Assembly (NCBI GenBank): GCA_963697285.1 | Contig: CAVONI010000010.1 | Span: 9,723-73,722, forward strand | Length of the DNA: 64,000 nt | Origin: JAEUQQ01 sp963697285 | Lineage (GTDB): Bacteria; Acidobacteriota; Vicinamibacteria; Vicinamibacterales; JAFNAJ01 | Direction of reading: 5' to 3' | Part shown: positions 34,701 to 43,595 of the stretch, one piece after another | How positions within the stretch are numbered: the first letter of the stretch is position 1 | How the letters are laid out: every line of letters begins with the position of its first letter | Notes under the pieces: model-generated | Databases searched by the model: none | Told to the model about the DNA's origin: nothing | What the model saw: the letters and a program-made list of their open reading frames with translations, nothing else | Translations under genes and position numbers: made by a program

Positions 34701-37667
34701 TCGGGACGCTTCGCGTTGACCGACATGCGGCTGGGCGCCTTCACGTTGAGCAGCAACGATCCGGTGAGCGGCTTCCCCGCGACGCTGCCGGTCACCATCG
34801 CGCAGGATCAGACGACCGACGTCGAACTGCGCTACCTGGGCAGCGGGACGATCACGGTGACGGTGCTGCGCGAAAACGGTGCCCCCGCACAGGGGTTCAA
34901 CGTCACGGTGAGCGGCACAGGGTTCTCGCGGCCGACGCTGGTCACGAATTCGGGCGGCCAGGTCACGGTGACCGACATCCCGATCGGACAGGTGGCCAGC
35001 GTGGTCACGCGGCATCCGGCGAACTCGTCGATCACTGTGACGTCGCAGGTGACACTGACCCCTGAAACGGGTGGTGTCGCGGCGATCACGCAGAACCTGC
35101 CGGGCTTCGGGATGATCCAGACCGAAGTGCGTCGGCCGAACGGGACACTGGCCGGCGCGGGCGTTCCTGTGCAGATCTCTGGCAACACCGGCTCCTTCTC
35201 GGCGAACACCGACGTGAACAGCCTGGTGACGCTCGGGCCGGTGCTGACCAACCGGACGTTCACGCATCGCGTGTCGCACCCGACGACGACCATCTCCTTC
35301 ACCAGGCCCTTCCTCGAGACGGCGCAGGCCGGGCTGACGACGGACGGCGAGGTGAAGAGCGTTGCTGCGCACTATCCGGCGATCGCCAGGGTCGTCATCA
35401 CGGTGACCGACCCGAACCTGACGCCGGTCGTGGGCGCGAAGGTCGAAACGGCTGACGCGCTCAGCCCGGGCTTCTTCCGCGACCGCGGCCTGACCAACGC
35501 CAGCGGCGTGGTCGAGGTGGCGCAGGTGCCTGAAGGCGCGTTCAACGTGCGGGTGTACCAGCCCTCGACAACGACGGTGATTGAACTGGCGACGGGTGAC
35601 GTGCTGGCCGCCAATGACGGCGGCACCGTCAACAAGAGCATCTCGTATCGAAACTTCACGGTGACGGTGCGCGGACGGATCTTCCAGGCCGACGGCGTGA
35701 CACCGCTGCCACTGCCGTTCGCCGTGGAGTTGCTGCGCGCCGTGGACCGCCAGTTCATCGCGCGCAGGTGCGTGACGCCGGTGCAGTGCGGATGGGGGAC
35801 CGACCCTGGCGCTGATGGCGAGGTGGTCTTCGCCAACGTGAAGAGCACAGGCGCGGGCCTCATCCTCCGCAGCTTCGCGCCGCTCGGCGGGTCGTCGGTG
35901 GGGGTCTACGAGACCGCCGTGACACCCTCGGCCAACGGCGAAGTGATCGCGACGATCACGCAGCCGTTCCTGCGGGCGACGCTGCAGGGGCACGTGTTTG
36001 CCGTGGATGGCACCACGCCGGTCGGGGCGGGAACGGTCTTTGCGCGCACGCTGGGGAACTACTCGTCACTCGGCGTGTCGGTGCAGCCTGACGGAAGCTA
36101 TGCGTTCGCGCCGACCTACCTGCCTGTCGAGGGCATGAAGCTGCGACTCAGCCTCGCCGGCGTCAATGCGTTCGACACGCCGACTGGACCGATCACGGCG
36201 CTCAACCAGGTGGTCACCACCAACATCCTCTTGCCGCCGACCGTCTACACGACGGTGCGCGGGCGGGTCGTGGCGGGTGACGGCGTCACGCCGATCACGG
36301 CGGGCGTGGCGATCCGTTCGACGGCCACCAACACGGTCCTCAGCAGTTTCGGCAGCAACGCCGACGGTCGCTTCGAAACACGCCTCGCGCTGCCGGTGAG
36401 CGACGAGAACTGCCAGGGCGCCTGCGCGTTGGAGGCGATGTTCACGGTCAGGGCCACGAGCAACGCCAACAGTGCGGTCTTCGTCGAGAGCAGCCACACG
36501 GCCACATCGCAGGGGGGCGTCGTCGATGTGGGCGACCTCGTGCTGCCGGTGTCGGTCATCCGCGGGCGGGTCACGTATGGCGCGTCAACACCGGTGCCGT
36601 ATCCGAACGTGTTTGCCTACGACGCGGCCACCACGTCGTCGTACTTCCCCGACGTGACCAACGGCGAAGGCGAGTTCACCTTCGTCGGGCTTCCGGCCGG
36701 CACGTTCACCATTACGGCCAATGACGACGACGGGCTGGAGGCATCGATCGAGGTCACGCTGACGACCGAGACGAGCGTGGTGACGAACGCGTACGTCCAG
36801 TTGCCGGAACTCGCGACCCTGAACGTGCACGTCGTCGATCGCCTCGGCAACCAGCCGGCGTTGGCCAACGTGGTGGTGAGGGCCAGCCAGGGCTTCGAGC
36901 GATACCTGGGCTGGTTCGAAGATGGCACCAGCGGCGGCTCGTTCACGCTGACAGTGCCGCTCGGCGAGGTGACCGTCGAGGGCGAGGTGCTGACGTGCGC
37001 TGACCGCGACACATGGGACACCTGCGTTGGCGAGAGCGCCACCGTCTCCGTGGTGCTCGACACGCCGAATGAGTTCGTTGACCTTGCTGTGCCGCTCGGC
37101 GACAACGGGTCGGTCTACTACAGCAACATCTTCACGGTGCCCGAGGGCGGAGGGGCTGGCCAGTTGGTGACGGGCCCGGTCGAGGTGTCGTTCCTCGGCC
37201 AGTCTCACTCGCTGCTGTCACCGCAGCGCACCGAGGTGATTGCGCGCGACGGCAACTTCGAGTGGCCCCATCTGAACCTGCCATCCGGACCGCTGCGGGT
37301 GATGATGCGTTCGGGTAACTACATGGACATCGTCGACATCGATGGGCCCGAACCCAACACCGCCTATGGCGTGGAACCGTTCCCGCTGTATTGGGGACAG
37401 CGAGTCTTGTTCAGTTTGATCCAGGATGACGACTCGCCGTTCGCCAACACGCGGGTGCACGTGGTGATCAGGGTGCAGGGGACAGAGCGTCGGCTGACTG
37501 CGACGACCAACGCCCAGGGCAACCTGCTGGTGGAAGGGTTCCTGCCGTGGGACGACTCCACGGTGACGTTCTACCTGCTCGACGGGTCAGGCATTTCGAT
37601 GGAAGTGACCGTCAGTCCGTCGGGCGAGGATCCGCAGCCGATCGACGTGCGATCGATGAACTTCTAG
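22711..37667 (+). CDS. Giant exported carboxypeptidase-regulatory/Ig repeat protein (giant 2), one frame break
   Basis: A second giant gene 54 bases after the first, about 4,985 residues after correction of one break near 33310 (one missing base, or two extra). The GTG at 22711 follows GAGG and begins a signal peptide ending near Q-V-S-A-Q. The first kilobases (22800-25500) encode beta-rich domains and a helical segment with no family I recognise. From 25560 to 29230 there are many carboxypeptidase-regulatory-like modules (V-x-G-x-V, G-x-F-x-F/L-x-x-V, D/A-x-T). Two SbsA-type Ig domains follow (29240-29880), then bacterial Ig modules to about 31100, more regulatory-like modules (31380-33240), a distinct unassigned beta domain (33260-34030, with GLNITRKVFVP) and further regulatory-like modules to the stop. 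No C-terminal anchor is seen. Tandem arrangement and shared style suggest it works with giant 1 outside the cell; this is inference. Confidence 0.85.
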
Positions 37668-37721
37668 CAGGAACGACTGCGGTGGTCGCCGCACGAACGT
37701 GGCGGCAACGAGGATGGGCAC

Positions 37722-38231
37722 ATGATGGGGCACTGCACGACACGACGCTGGCTGGTGACGCTGACGATCACGCTGGCACTGGGAATCGCGGCCACGCTCG
37801 ACGCAAGTGAGAAGCGCCCCCTGCCGGCGTTCCCGCTGACCATGCTCGACGGCTCACCGACGAACTCGATTGCAGCCGCCGGCGGCGGGACACGCCTCAT
37901 CGTCTACGTGTCGCCCGGCAGCGCACCCAGCGACCGGCTGGTGCGTGCGCTGAAGCAATGGGACTCCGAGGCGCTGCGCGGGCGCACGCTGGTGATCCTC
38001 GGCAACCATCGCGCCGACGCGCAGAAGTGGGTGGACGCGGCGGGCGCTGATGCACTCGCCGTGCCGTATGCCGTCGACGAAGGCGGCGAAGGACGACGCG
38101 CGTTGAGCCTGACGGGGGCCCCGCACCTGTTGGGCATCGCTGACGGGCGGATCGAGTGGGCCATCTCAGGCGTCCTCAACGATCCCCGCATTCTGGAATC
38201 CGTCATCCGCACCTGGCTCGCCCGCCCCTGA
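37722..38231 (+). CDS. Exported thioredoxin-fold protein lacking the CxxC motif
   Basis: This 169-residue protein has an N-terminal signal sequence (TRRWLVTLTITLALGIAATLDAS) and a TlpA/AhpC-like core: FPLTMLDGSP, LIVYVSPGSAPSDRL, TLVILG, and a late APHLLGI strand with cis-Pro-like context. Where active thioredoxin-fold proteins carry WCxxC, this reads SPGSAPS. The only cysteine in the gene is in the signal peptide, so the mature protein cannot do dithiol chemistry. It probably serves as a binding or scaffold domain. It starts 54 bases after giant 2 on the same strand, so it is likely the third gene of that unit. AACGAGGA precedes the ATG; a second in-frame ATG follows at once. Confidence 0.75.
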   Translation: MMGHCTTRRWLVTLTITLALGIAATLDASEKRPLPAFPLTMLDGSPTNSIAAAGGGTRLIVYVSPGSAPSDRLVRALKQWDSEALRGRTLVILGNHRADAQKWVDAAGADALAVPYAVDEGGEGRRALSLTGAPHLLGIADGRIEWAISGVLNDPRILESVIRTWLARP

Positions 38232-38262
38232 CGCAACCCCAGTTGTCGCACCGTCAACCAGC

Positions 38263-38285
38263 AGGAATTGGGGTCTGACCCCAAT
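38263..38285. repeat. GGGGTC-T-GACCCC palindrome, copy 1
   Basis: A 23-base perfect palindrome centred on T, with core AATTGGGGTC-T-GACCCCAATT, lies just after the thioredoxin-fold gene and between convergent genes. A longer version lies 80 bases downstream. Confidence 0.8.
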
Positions 38286-38364
38286 TCGCGGTTCCGAAGC
38301 TCGCACCGGTCGCGCGAACGCCAGTTCTGGCCAGATTCGACGGGATCCCGGGACACGTGTGGAG

Positions 38365-38405
38365 GATTCCTGCCAATTGGGGTCTGACCCCAATTGGCAG
38401 GAATC
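38365..38405. repeat. 41-base perfect palindrome, GGGGTC family copy 2
   Basis: Two 20-base arms flank a central T with no mismatch: the left arm runs 38365-38384 and the right arm 38386-38405. The inner 21 bases are the same as in the copy at 38263-38285. It lies between two convergent transcription units and could act as a two-way transcription end, but it lacks T-runs. I take it as a mobile or REP-type repeat. Confidence 0.85.
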
Positions 38406-38437
38406 GGGCCACGAAGGGGGATTTCTGGAAACGGGGG

Positions 38438-39475
38438 TTAACGTTGGACGCGGCCGCTGGCGTCGCCCTTGGCGAGGGCATCGACTTCGCTGACGCTGAC
38501 GCGATTGCAGTCGCCTGGGATGGTCTGCTTCAGGGCACTGGCCGCCACCGCGAACCTCAGGGCCTGCTCGGGCGTCCGCCCGGTCACCAGGCCGTAGATC
38601 AGGCCAGCGCCGAAACTGTCGCCGCCGCCGATGCGATCCACGACGCGCACGTCGTAGTGCTGCGACTGGATGAAGGCGTTGGTCGCCGCGTCGTACAGCA
38701 CCGCGCTCCAGCCGTTGTCGCTTGCCGAGTGGCTCTCGCGCAGCGTGATCGCGACGCGCTTGACGCCGAACTCCGCGCACACGCGCTCGGCGACCGCACG
38801 GTAGCTCGCGACGTCGAGGACACCCGCCGTCACGTCGGTGTGCGGCACCTCGATGCCAAGCACCGCCTGGATGTCTTCCTCGTTGGCGATGACCACATCG
38901 GTGCCTTGCACCATCGGACGCATGACGCGCTGCGCCTCGGCGGTGCTCCAGAGCTTCTTGCGGAAGTTGAGGTCGATGCTGACGGCGACGCCGTTCGCCA
39001 GGGCACACGCGATGGCCTCGGCCGCCGTCGCCGCCGTCGCCGGCCCGAGCGCCGGCGTGATGCCCGTGGTGTGGAACCACCGCGCGCCGTCGAGCACTCG
39101 CGCCCAGTCGACCATTCCCGGCCCGCATCCGGCGATCGACGCGTGCGCCCGATCGTAGATGACGGTGCTCGCGCGCTGGCTCGCGCCGGCCTCGGCAAAG
39201 TAGATCCCGACCCGATCGCCCCCGCGGAGGATGAACTGCGTGTCGACGCCCTCGCCGCGCAGCATCCTGATCGCGCCGTCACCGATGGCGTGCGAGGGCA
39301 GGCGCGTGACATACCGCACATCGCAGCCGAACTGTGCGAGGCTCACGGCGACGTTGGCCTCGCCACCGCCGAAGGTCGCGCCGAGCACCGGCGACTGGAA
39401 GAAGCGCTCGAACCCGGGCGGGCTCAGGCGCAGCATGATCTCGCCGAACGTGACGATGCGTGGCGTCGTCGCCAT
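38438..39475 (-). CDS. kdgK: 2-keto-3-deoxygluconate kinase, PfkB family
   Basis: This 345-residue PfkB/ribokinase-family sugar kinase phosphorylates 2-keto-3-deoxygluconate to KDPG with ATP. The N-terminus (IVTFGEIMLRLSPPGFERFFQ) is characteristic of KdgK. GGGEANVAVSLAQFG is the first PfkB signature, and IGGGDSFGAGLIYGL holds the catalytic Asp and anion hole. The ATG at 39475 has AAGGAG 8 bases upstream and lies one base after the eda stop codon. It is the last gene of the uronate operon and supplies the substrate for the aldolase encoded just upstream. Confidence 0.93.
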   Translation of the reverse strand: MATTPRIVTFGEIMLRLSPPGFERFFQSPVLGATFGGGEANVAVSLAQFGCDVRYVTRLPSHAIGDGAIRMLRGEGVDTQFILRGGDRVGIYFAEAGASQRASTVIYDRAHASIAGCGPGMVDWARVLDGARWFHTTGITPALGPATAATAAEAIACALANGVAVSIDLNFRKKLWSTAEAQRVMRPMVQGTDVVIANEEDIQAVLGIEVPHTDVTAGVLDVASYRAVAERVCAEFGVKRVAITLRESHSASDNGWSAVLYDAATNAFIQSQHYDVRVVDRIGGGDSFGAGLIYGLVTGRTPEQALRFAVAASALKQTIPGDCNRVSVSEVDALAKGDASGRVQR

Positions 39476-39476
39476 C

Positions 39477-40124
39477 CTACCTGCTCCTTGCCGAAGACAC
39501 GGCGTCGATGAAGTGCACGGCGTTCTGCGTGATCGCGTCGAAGCGTCGCTCCTTGACCGCGGCGGCATCCACGAGCGCCGTTCCCACGCCGATGGCGACG
39601 GCGCCGGCCCTGATCCAGTCGCCGGCGTTGTCGCGGCTGACGCCGCCGGTCGGCATCAGCTTCACCTGCGGCAGCGGGCCGCGCACGTCCTTGAAGAACC
39701 CCGGCCCGAGCGCGGTCGCGGGGAACACCTTCACCACGTCGGCACCGCTCTCCCACGCGTCGAGGATCTCGGTCGGCGTGAAGCAGCCGGGCATCACGGC
39801 CACGTCGTAGCGGTGCGCCATCGCCACCACCTCGCGGCGGAACACCGGGCCGACGACGAACTGCGCGCCGGCAAGGATGACGTGCCGCGCGGTCTCGGCG
39901 TCGAGCACGGTCCCTGCGCCGAGCAGGAACTCCTTCGGCAGCGTGGGCGCGATCTGCTCGATCAGCCGCACGGCACCCGGCACGGTGAGCGTCAGCTCGA
40001 GGGCGCGCACGCCGCCCTCCATCAGCGCGTCGATGACGGCGCGCACATGGTCGGCCTGCTGGAGGCGGATGACCGCCACGACGCCGCTCGCCTCGATCGC
40101 CTCGACGGTCTGGATGCGCGACAT
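39477..40124 (-). CDS. eda: KDPG aldolase
   Basis: This 215-residue class I aldolase splits 2-keto-3-deoxy-6-phosphogluconate into pyruvate and glyceraldehyde-3-phosphate. The family motifs are in order: GVVAVIR, ALELTLT with the catalytic Glu, GAGTVLDAETA, PGCFTPTEI, the Schiff-base lysine in DVVKVFPA, and MPTGGVS. The ATG at 40124 has GGGAGG upstream and follows the true kduD stop (TAG at 40127-40129) after two bases. Without correction of the frame break in kduD, the two genes read as one fused frame, which is not real. Confidence 0.93.
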   Translation of the reverse strand: MSRIQTVEAIEASGVVAVIRLQQADHVRAVIDALMEGGVRALELTLTVPGAVRLIEQIAPTLPKEFLLGAGTVLDAETARHVILAGAQFVVGPVFRREVVAMAHRYDVAVMPGCFTPTEILDAWESGADVVKVFPATALGPGFFKDVRGPLPQVKLMPTGGVSRDNAGDWIRAGAVAIGVGTALVDAAAVKERRFDAITQNAVHFIDAVSSARSR

Positions 40125-40126
40125 CG

Positions 40127-40886
40127 CTACCTCCCCATCCAGCCGCCGTCGACGACCAGGACGTGCCCGTTCACGTACGACGAGGCAGCGCGACGACAGG
40201 AAGATCACGGCCCCCGCGAGATCCTCGGGGATTCCCCAGCGCCCCGCGGGGATGCGCTCGAGGATCTGCGCCGATCGCACGGCGTCGGCCTGCAGCGCCG
40301 CCGTGTTGTCGGTCCGCATGTAGCCGGGGGCGATCGCGTTGACGGTGATCCCCTTGGCCGCCCACTCGTTCGCCAGCGCCTTGGTGAGCTGCGCCACGCC
40401 GCCCTTTGCGGCAGCGTAGCCGGGCACGTTGATGCCGCCCTGGAACGCGAGCAGCGAGGCGATGTTCACGATCTTCCCGCTGCCGCGCTCGAGCATGTGC
40501 CGTCCGCCGGCCCGGCACATCCGGAACACGGTCGACAGGTTGAGGTTGACGACGGCATCCCAGTCCTCGTCTGCGTGCAGCGCCGCCGGCGTCCTGCGGA
40601 TGATGCCGGCGTTGTTGACGATGATGTCGACGCGGCCCAGCAGCCGCACGGCCTCGTCCACGACCCGTTGCGGCGCGTCCTTGTCCGAGAGATCGGCGAT
40701 CACGCTGGCGGCGCGTGTCCCGGCGGCCCTGACCGCCTCCTCGGTGGCGGAGGTCGACTCGATGCCGTGCACGACGACGTCGGCACCCGCCTGCGCGAGC
40801 GCGATCGACATCGCGGCACCGAGCCCGCGAGACGCCCCGGTGACGAGTGCTACCTGTCCAGACAAGTCGAAGAGGTTCGTGGCCAT
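40127..40886 (-). CDS. kduD: KduD-type SDR dehydrogenase, one frame break
   Basis: This short-chain dehydrogenase interconverts 2,5-diketo-3-deoxygluconate and 2-keto-3-deoxygluconate. It begins NLFDLSGQVALVTGASRGLGAAM (Rossmann TGxxxGxG), then has NNAG, the catalytic Ser in NIASLLAF and Y-x-x-x-K in GYAAAKGG. Near 40191 one extra base turns SSAASSYVNGHVLVVDGGWMGR-stop into a read-through. Removing it gives 252 residues, the usual KduD length, and a TAG two bases before eda. The ATG at 40886 is chosen by homology; a GTG at 40895 overlapping the kdgF stop is possible. Confidence 0.9.
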
Positions 40887-40891
40887 GCAGG

Positions 40892-41257
40892 TCACCGGGT
40901 GCCGCGCTCGGCGGCGGGCAGGAACTCCTCGCGGATGGGCGAGAAGATATCGATCAAGACGACTTCCTCGTCCATCATCGTGGCGCCGTGCCTGATGTTC
41001 GACGGGAAGTGGAGGACGTCACCGGCCGATGCGATGCGCTCTTCATCCTCGATGAAGAACCGCACCCTGCCGCGCTCGACGATGGTCATCTGCTCGTGCC
41101 CGTGCTGGTGCACGGGCGTGACGACGAACGGGGCGAACGTGAGACGGCAGATCATCAGGCGATCGCCGTAGATCATCCGGCGTTCGATCCCCTCGCCGAT
41201 GTGCTCGACGGGGATGGCATCCCACGCGAGGTGTTGGGGCACGCAGGTCGATGACAT
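40892..41257 (-). CDS. kdgF: KdgF-like cupin
   Basis: This 121-residue single-domain cupin has metal-ligand motif 1 in PVHQHGHEQMTIVERG and motif 2 in FPSNIRHGA. The ending VVLIDIFSPIREEFL is typical of KdgF. KdgF proteins speed conversion of 4,5-unsaturated uronates, released by pectate or alginate lyases and unsaturated glycuronyl hydrolases, to the linear keto sugar. The product is the substrate of the isomerase encoded just upstream. The start at 41257 lies 10 bases after that gene's stop and 4 codons before clear homology. Confidence 0.88.
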   Translation of the reverse strand: MSSTCVPQHLAWDAIPVEHIGEGIERRMIYGDRLMICRLTFAPFVVTPVHQHGHEQMTIVERGRVRFFIEDEERIASAGDVLHFPSNIRHGATMMDEEVVLIDIFSPIREEFLPAAERGTR

Positions 41258-41267
41258 GACGCGGCCC

Positions 41268-42105
41268 CTACTTCTTCGCCTTGCCGGGATCGAGGCCGGA
41301 GCCACCGGTCGCGAAATCGGGATGCACGTTCACCACGCCGAACTGCCGGTCATCGTCTTCGCGGACGGCGGCCATCATCCAGAGGAAGTTGATGGCGCCC
41401 CCCGGTGCGGCGACGTTCGGGTGGTAGCCCTGCGGAATCATGACCACGTCGCCTTCGCGCACGAACGTCGCGAGTTCCGGCTGGTGGCTGTCGTTGAACA
41501 CGAACTGCACGCCGAACCCCGGTGCGGGCATGTCGAGGTAGAGGTAGGCCTCCTCGAGCGATGGCGGCGTGCTCGTGCGGCGGCCACGACGTCCAGTTGC
41601 CCGGCTCGCTGAAGGTGACGCCGCACATGATGCGTCCGGCCTCGACGTTCTTGCCCATGAGGATGTTGAGCTCGCGCTTCGCGCCGGGCCCGCCTGCCGC
41701 AAAGTGGAGGCCGCTGTCGGCCAGCACGTCGGCGTACCGCACGAACTGCACCGGGTGCGACTTCTCGACCGGCGCCGAGATCTCCGACAGGTCGCAGCCA
41801 GCGGCGGCAGGCGTGATGACCACCGTGCTCTGTCGCGGCACGTACAGCGCGTCGAACGGCACCATCGCGTACGTCCGTGACCCGACGGTGAGCGTCGCGC
41901 TCCCCTTCATGCAGACGAAACCCGTCTCGTGCGTGTCGGTGGCGATCGTCATCGGGGCATCGCCCGCGTCGAGGATGATGCGGCCGTAGTGGAGGTGACG
42001 CGACGCGACGGTCTCTGGCGAGACCGCCCGCGTGCGGCCCCTGGTCGACGCCGTGTTGCGCACGATGCCGGTCGTGGGAGAGATGGGCAGTAACGTGGTG
42101 CTCAT
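41268..42105 (-). CDS. kduI: KduI/IolB-family uronate isomerase, one frame break
   Basis: The bicupin isomerase should convert 5-keto-4-deoxyuronate to 2,5-diketo-3-deoxygluconate. By sequence it is closer to the IolB branch (GNWTSWPPHEH, LYLDMPAPGFG, MIPQGYHPNVAAPGG, NFLWMMAA) than to E. coli KduI. The role is inferred from its place beside kdgF, kduD, eda and kdgK and the lack of other inositol genes. One extra base near 41559 breaks the frame after HEHAAI; removing it restores LEEAYLYLD and gives 278 residues. The ATG at 42105 has GAGGA 8 bases upstream. The stop codon TAG overlaps a partial REP sequence (41261-41271). The alternative is 5-deoxy-glucuronate isomerase IolB. Confidence 0.85.
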
Positions 42106-42156
42106 GATGTGCGTCCTCGTGCGATGGTCCAGGTTCGCGTCATCGCGCACGCGCCG

Positions 42157-43452
42157 TCAGTCGCCATGGTGCACTCGGGCAACCGCCGGATGTGAAGGTA
42201 GTCGATGCATGGGAAGCCGCGGGCGTCGGTCGTGCCCCGCCGTGGACGTGAAGGCCGGCGCCGCGACGAGCGCGGCCGCGCCGAGCAGGCGTGGAGACTC
42301 CTGCGGCGGCACCGCCAGCAACTCCACGCTCCGGGCCGCCTGGGTCAACACGCGCTCGGCCAGGGCCGATCGCACGGTTGAGGCGATCACGTCCCAGACG
42401 AGGGTGATCTCACCGCCGATGTAGACGCGGTCGGGATCGAGCGCGTTGACCACCGATCCCAGGCCGAGTCCGAGGTAGCGCGCCGTGGCCTGGACGGCCG
42501 CGAGGGCGCGCGCGTCGCCGGCGTGCGCGGCCTCCACGACGTCCTGCATCGAGATGGACGCCTCCGTGCCGTCGACCGCGACGTGATCCACGGGACGCCG
42601 CAGGTACCGTGCGACGGTCGCCCGGTTCGAGACATAGACCTCCCAGCATCCCGTCGCGCCACACGCGCACACCGGCCCGTCGACGCTCAGCGGCACGTGC
42701 CCGAACTCGCCGGCGATGTTGTGGCGCCCCCGCAGCACTTCGCCGTTGACGACCACGCCGACGCCGAGACCGTCAGAGACGCTGACGAACACGAAGTCGC
42801 CGTGCGACGGGAGGTCGTGGCGCACGGCCCACAATTGCGCCAGCGCGCACGCGCGGCCCGAGTTCTCGATGTGCACGGGGAGGCGCGTTGCCGCCGCAAT
42901 CGGCGTGCGGATGTCGCGGTCGCGCCAGCCGAGGGTCGGGGCGTTGATGACGCGCGACGTGGCGCGATCGACCATCCCCGGGACCACCACGCCGATGCCC
43001 TCGCAAGCCATGCCGCGCGCGTGCGCCTCGAGCAACTGGTTGACGATCTTCGCCAGGCGCCGCGCGAGCGCGCGCGGATCGCGGACGGTCTCGAAGTGCA
43101 CGACGTCGGCGATGGGCTGCCCCATGAGGTCGGTGAGCAGCACGTACGACTGGCTCGCGCGCAGGTCCACCGCGATCACGACCCGCCGCGACGCGTTCAC
43201 GTGCAGGAACGTCGGCTTTCGGCCGCGCTGGGTCGTCGAGGCATCGGTGGCGCCCTCCACGAGCAGGCCCTCGTCGATGAGCTGGTTGACGAGCAGGGTC
43301 ACCGCCCCGCGCGCGACGTTCATCGCACGCGCGAGGTCGGCGCGCGAGATCGGCTGGTGCGCCCGCACGAGGTTCAGCACGATCTGCCGGTTGATCGCGC
43401 GCGACGTGCCTCGCGTGGCAACACGAACGGTCGACGGATCGATGCGGCGCAT
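42157..43452 (-). CDS. ROK-family transcriptional regulator
   Basis: This 431-residue protein has an N-terminal winged helix-turn-helix (about residues 15-75, with ISRADLARAMNVARGAVTLLVNQL) and a ROK sugar-binding domain. The zinc site CxCGxxGCxE is complete (Cys262, Cys264, Cys269, followed by WE), as is the EFGHV histidine motif. This is the architecture of XylR/NagC repressors, which leave DNA when bound to a sugar. It is the first gene of the uronate operon, 51 bases before kduI. Its promoter is overlapped by an inverted repeat of XylR-operator style, which suggests that it represses itself and the whole operon. The effector is probably an intermediate such as KDG, by inference. Confidence 0.9.
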   Translation of the reverse strand: MRRIDPSTVRVATRGTSRAINRQIVLNLVRAHQPISRADLARAMNVARGAVTLLVNQLIDEGLLVEGATDASTTQRGRKPTFLHVNASRRVVIAVDLRASQSYVLLTDLMGQPIADVVHFETVRDPRALARRLAKIVNQLLEAHARGMACEGIGVVVPGMVDRATSRVINAPTLGWRDRDIRTPIAAATRLPVHIENSGRACALAQLWAVRHDLPSHGDFVFVSVSDGLGVGVVVNGEVLRGRHNIAGEFGHVPLSVDGPVCACGATGCWEVYVSNRATVARYLRRPVDHVAVDGTEASISMQDVVEAAHAGDARALAAVQATARYLGLGLGSVVNALDPDRVYIGGEITLVWDVIASTVRSALAERVLTQAARSVELLAVPPQESPRLLGAAALVAAPAFTSTAGHDRRPRLPMHRLPSHPAVARVHHGD

Positions 43453-43497
43453 GGAGGGTGCCCGAACTCACCGGCGTTTCGCGCGGGGCGCAACGCC

Positions 43498-43522
43498 AAT
43501 TTGTTCTTCGACGTAACAAATT
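43498..43522 (-). promoter_or_regulatory. Inverted-repeat operator AATTTGTT-N9-AACAAATT
   Basis: Perfect 8-base arms are separated by 9 bases, AT-rich within very GC-rich DNA. The repeat covers most of the -10 element and the expected transcription start of the operon. TTTGTT/AACAAA half-sites resemble operators of XylR-type ROK repressors, and the first gene of the operon is a ROK repressor. Confidence 0.75.
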
Positions 43523-43546
43523 AGAGACCACGGGGCCCATTGTCAA
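43518..43546 (-). promoter_or_regulatory. Sigma70-type promoter of the uronate operon
   Basis: Read on the minus strand there is TTGACA (43546-43541), a 17-base spacer, then TAATTT (43523-43518). Transcription would start near 43510 and give a leader of roughly 58 bases before the ROK gene. It is the best promoter match seen in the window. Confidence 0.75.
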
Positions 43547-43595
43547 GGGTTTCATTCCGGACGGGTTCCATCTCGGGCCGCGCGGGGGCGCGGTC

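Noticed and set aside
38365..38405. Rho-independent terminator
   Set aside because: The palindrome is long enough, but neither side has a T-run and the core is shared with another copy, so a repeat element fits better.
39477..40886. A natural fusion of short-chain dehydrogenase and KDPG aldolase
   Set aside because: Removing one base near 40191 restores the conserved KduD C-terminus and a stop two bases before a well-placed eda start. The linker in the fused frame is Arg-rich and meaningless.
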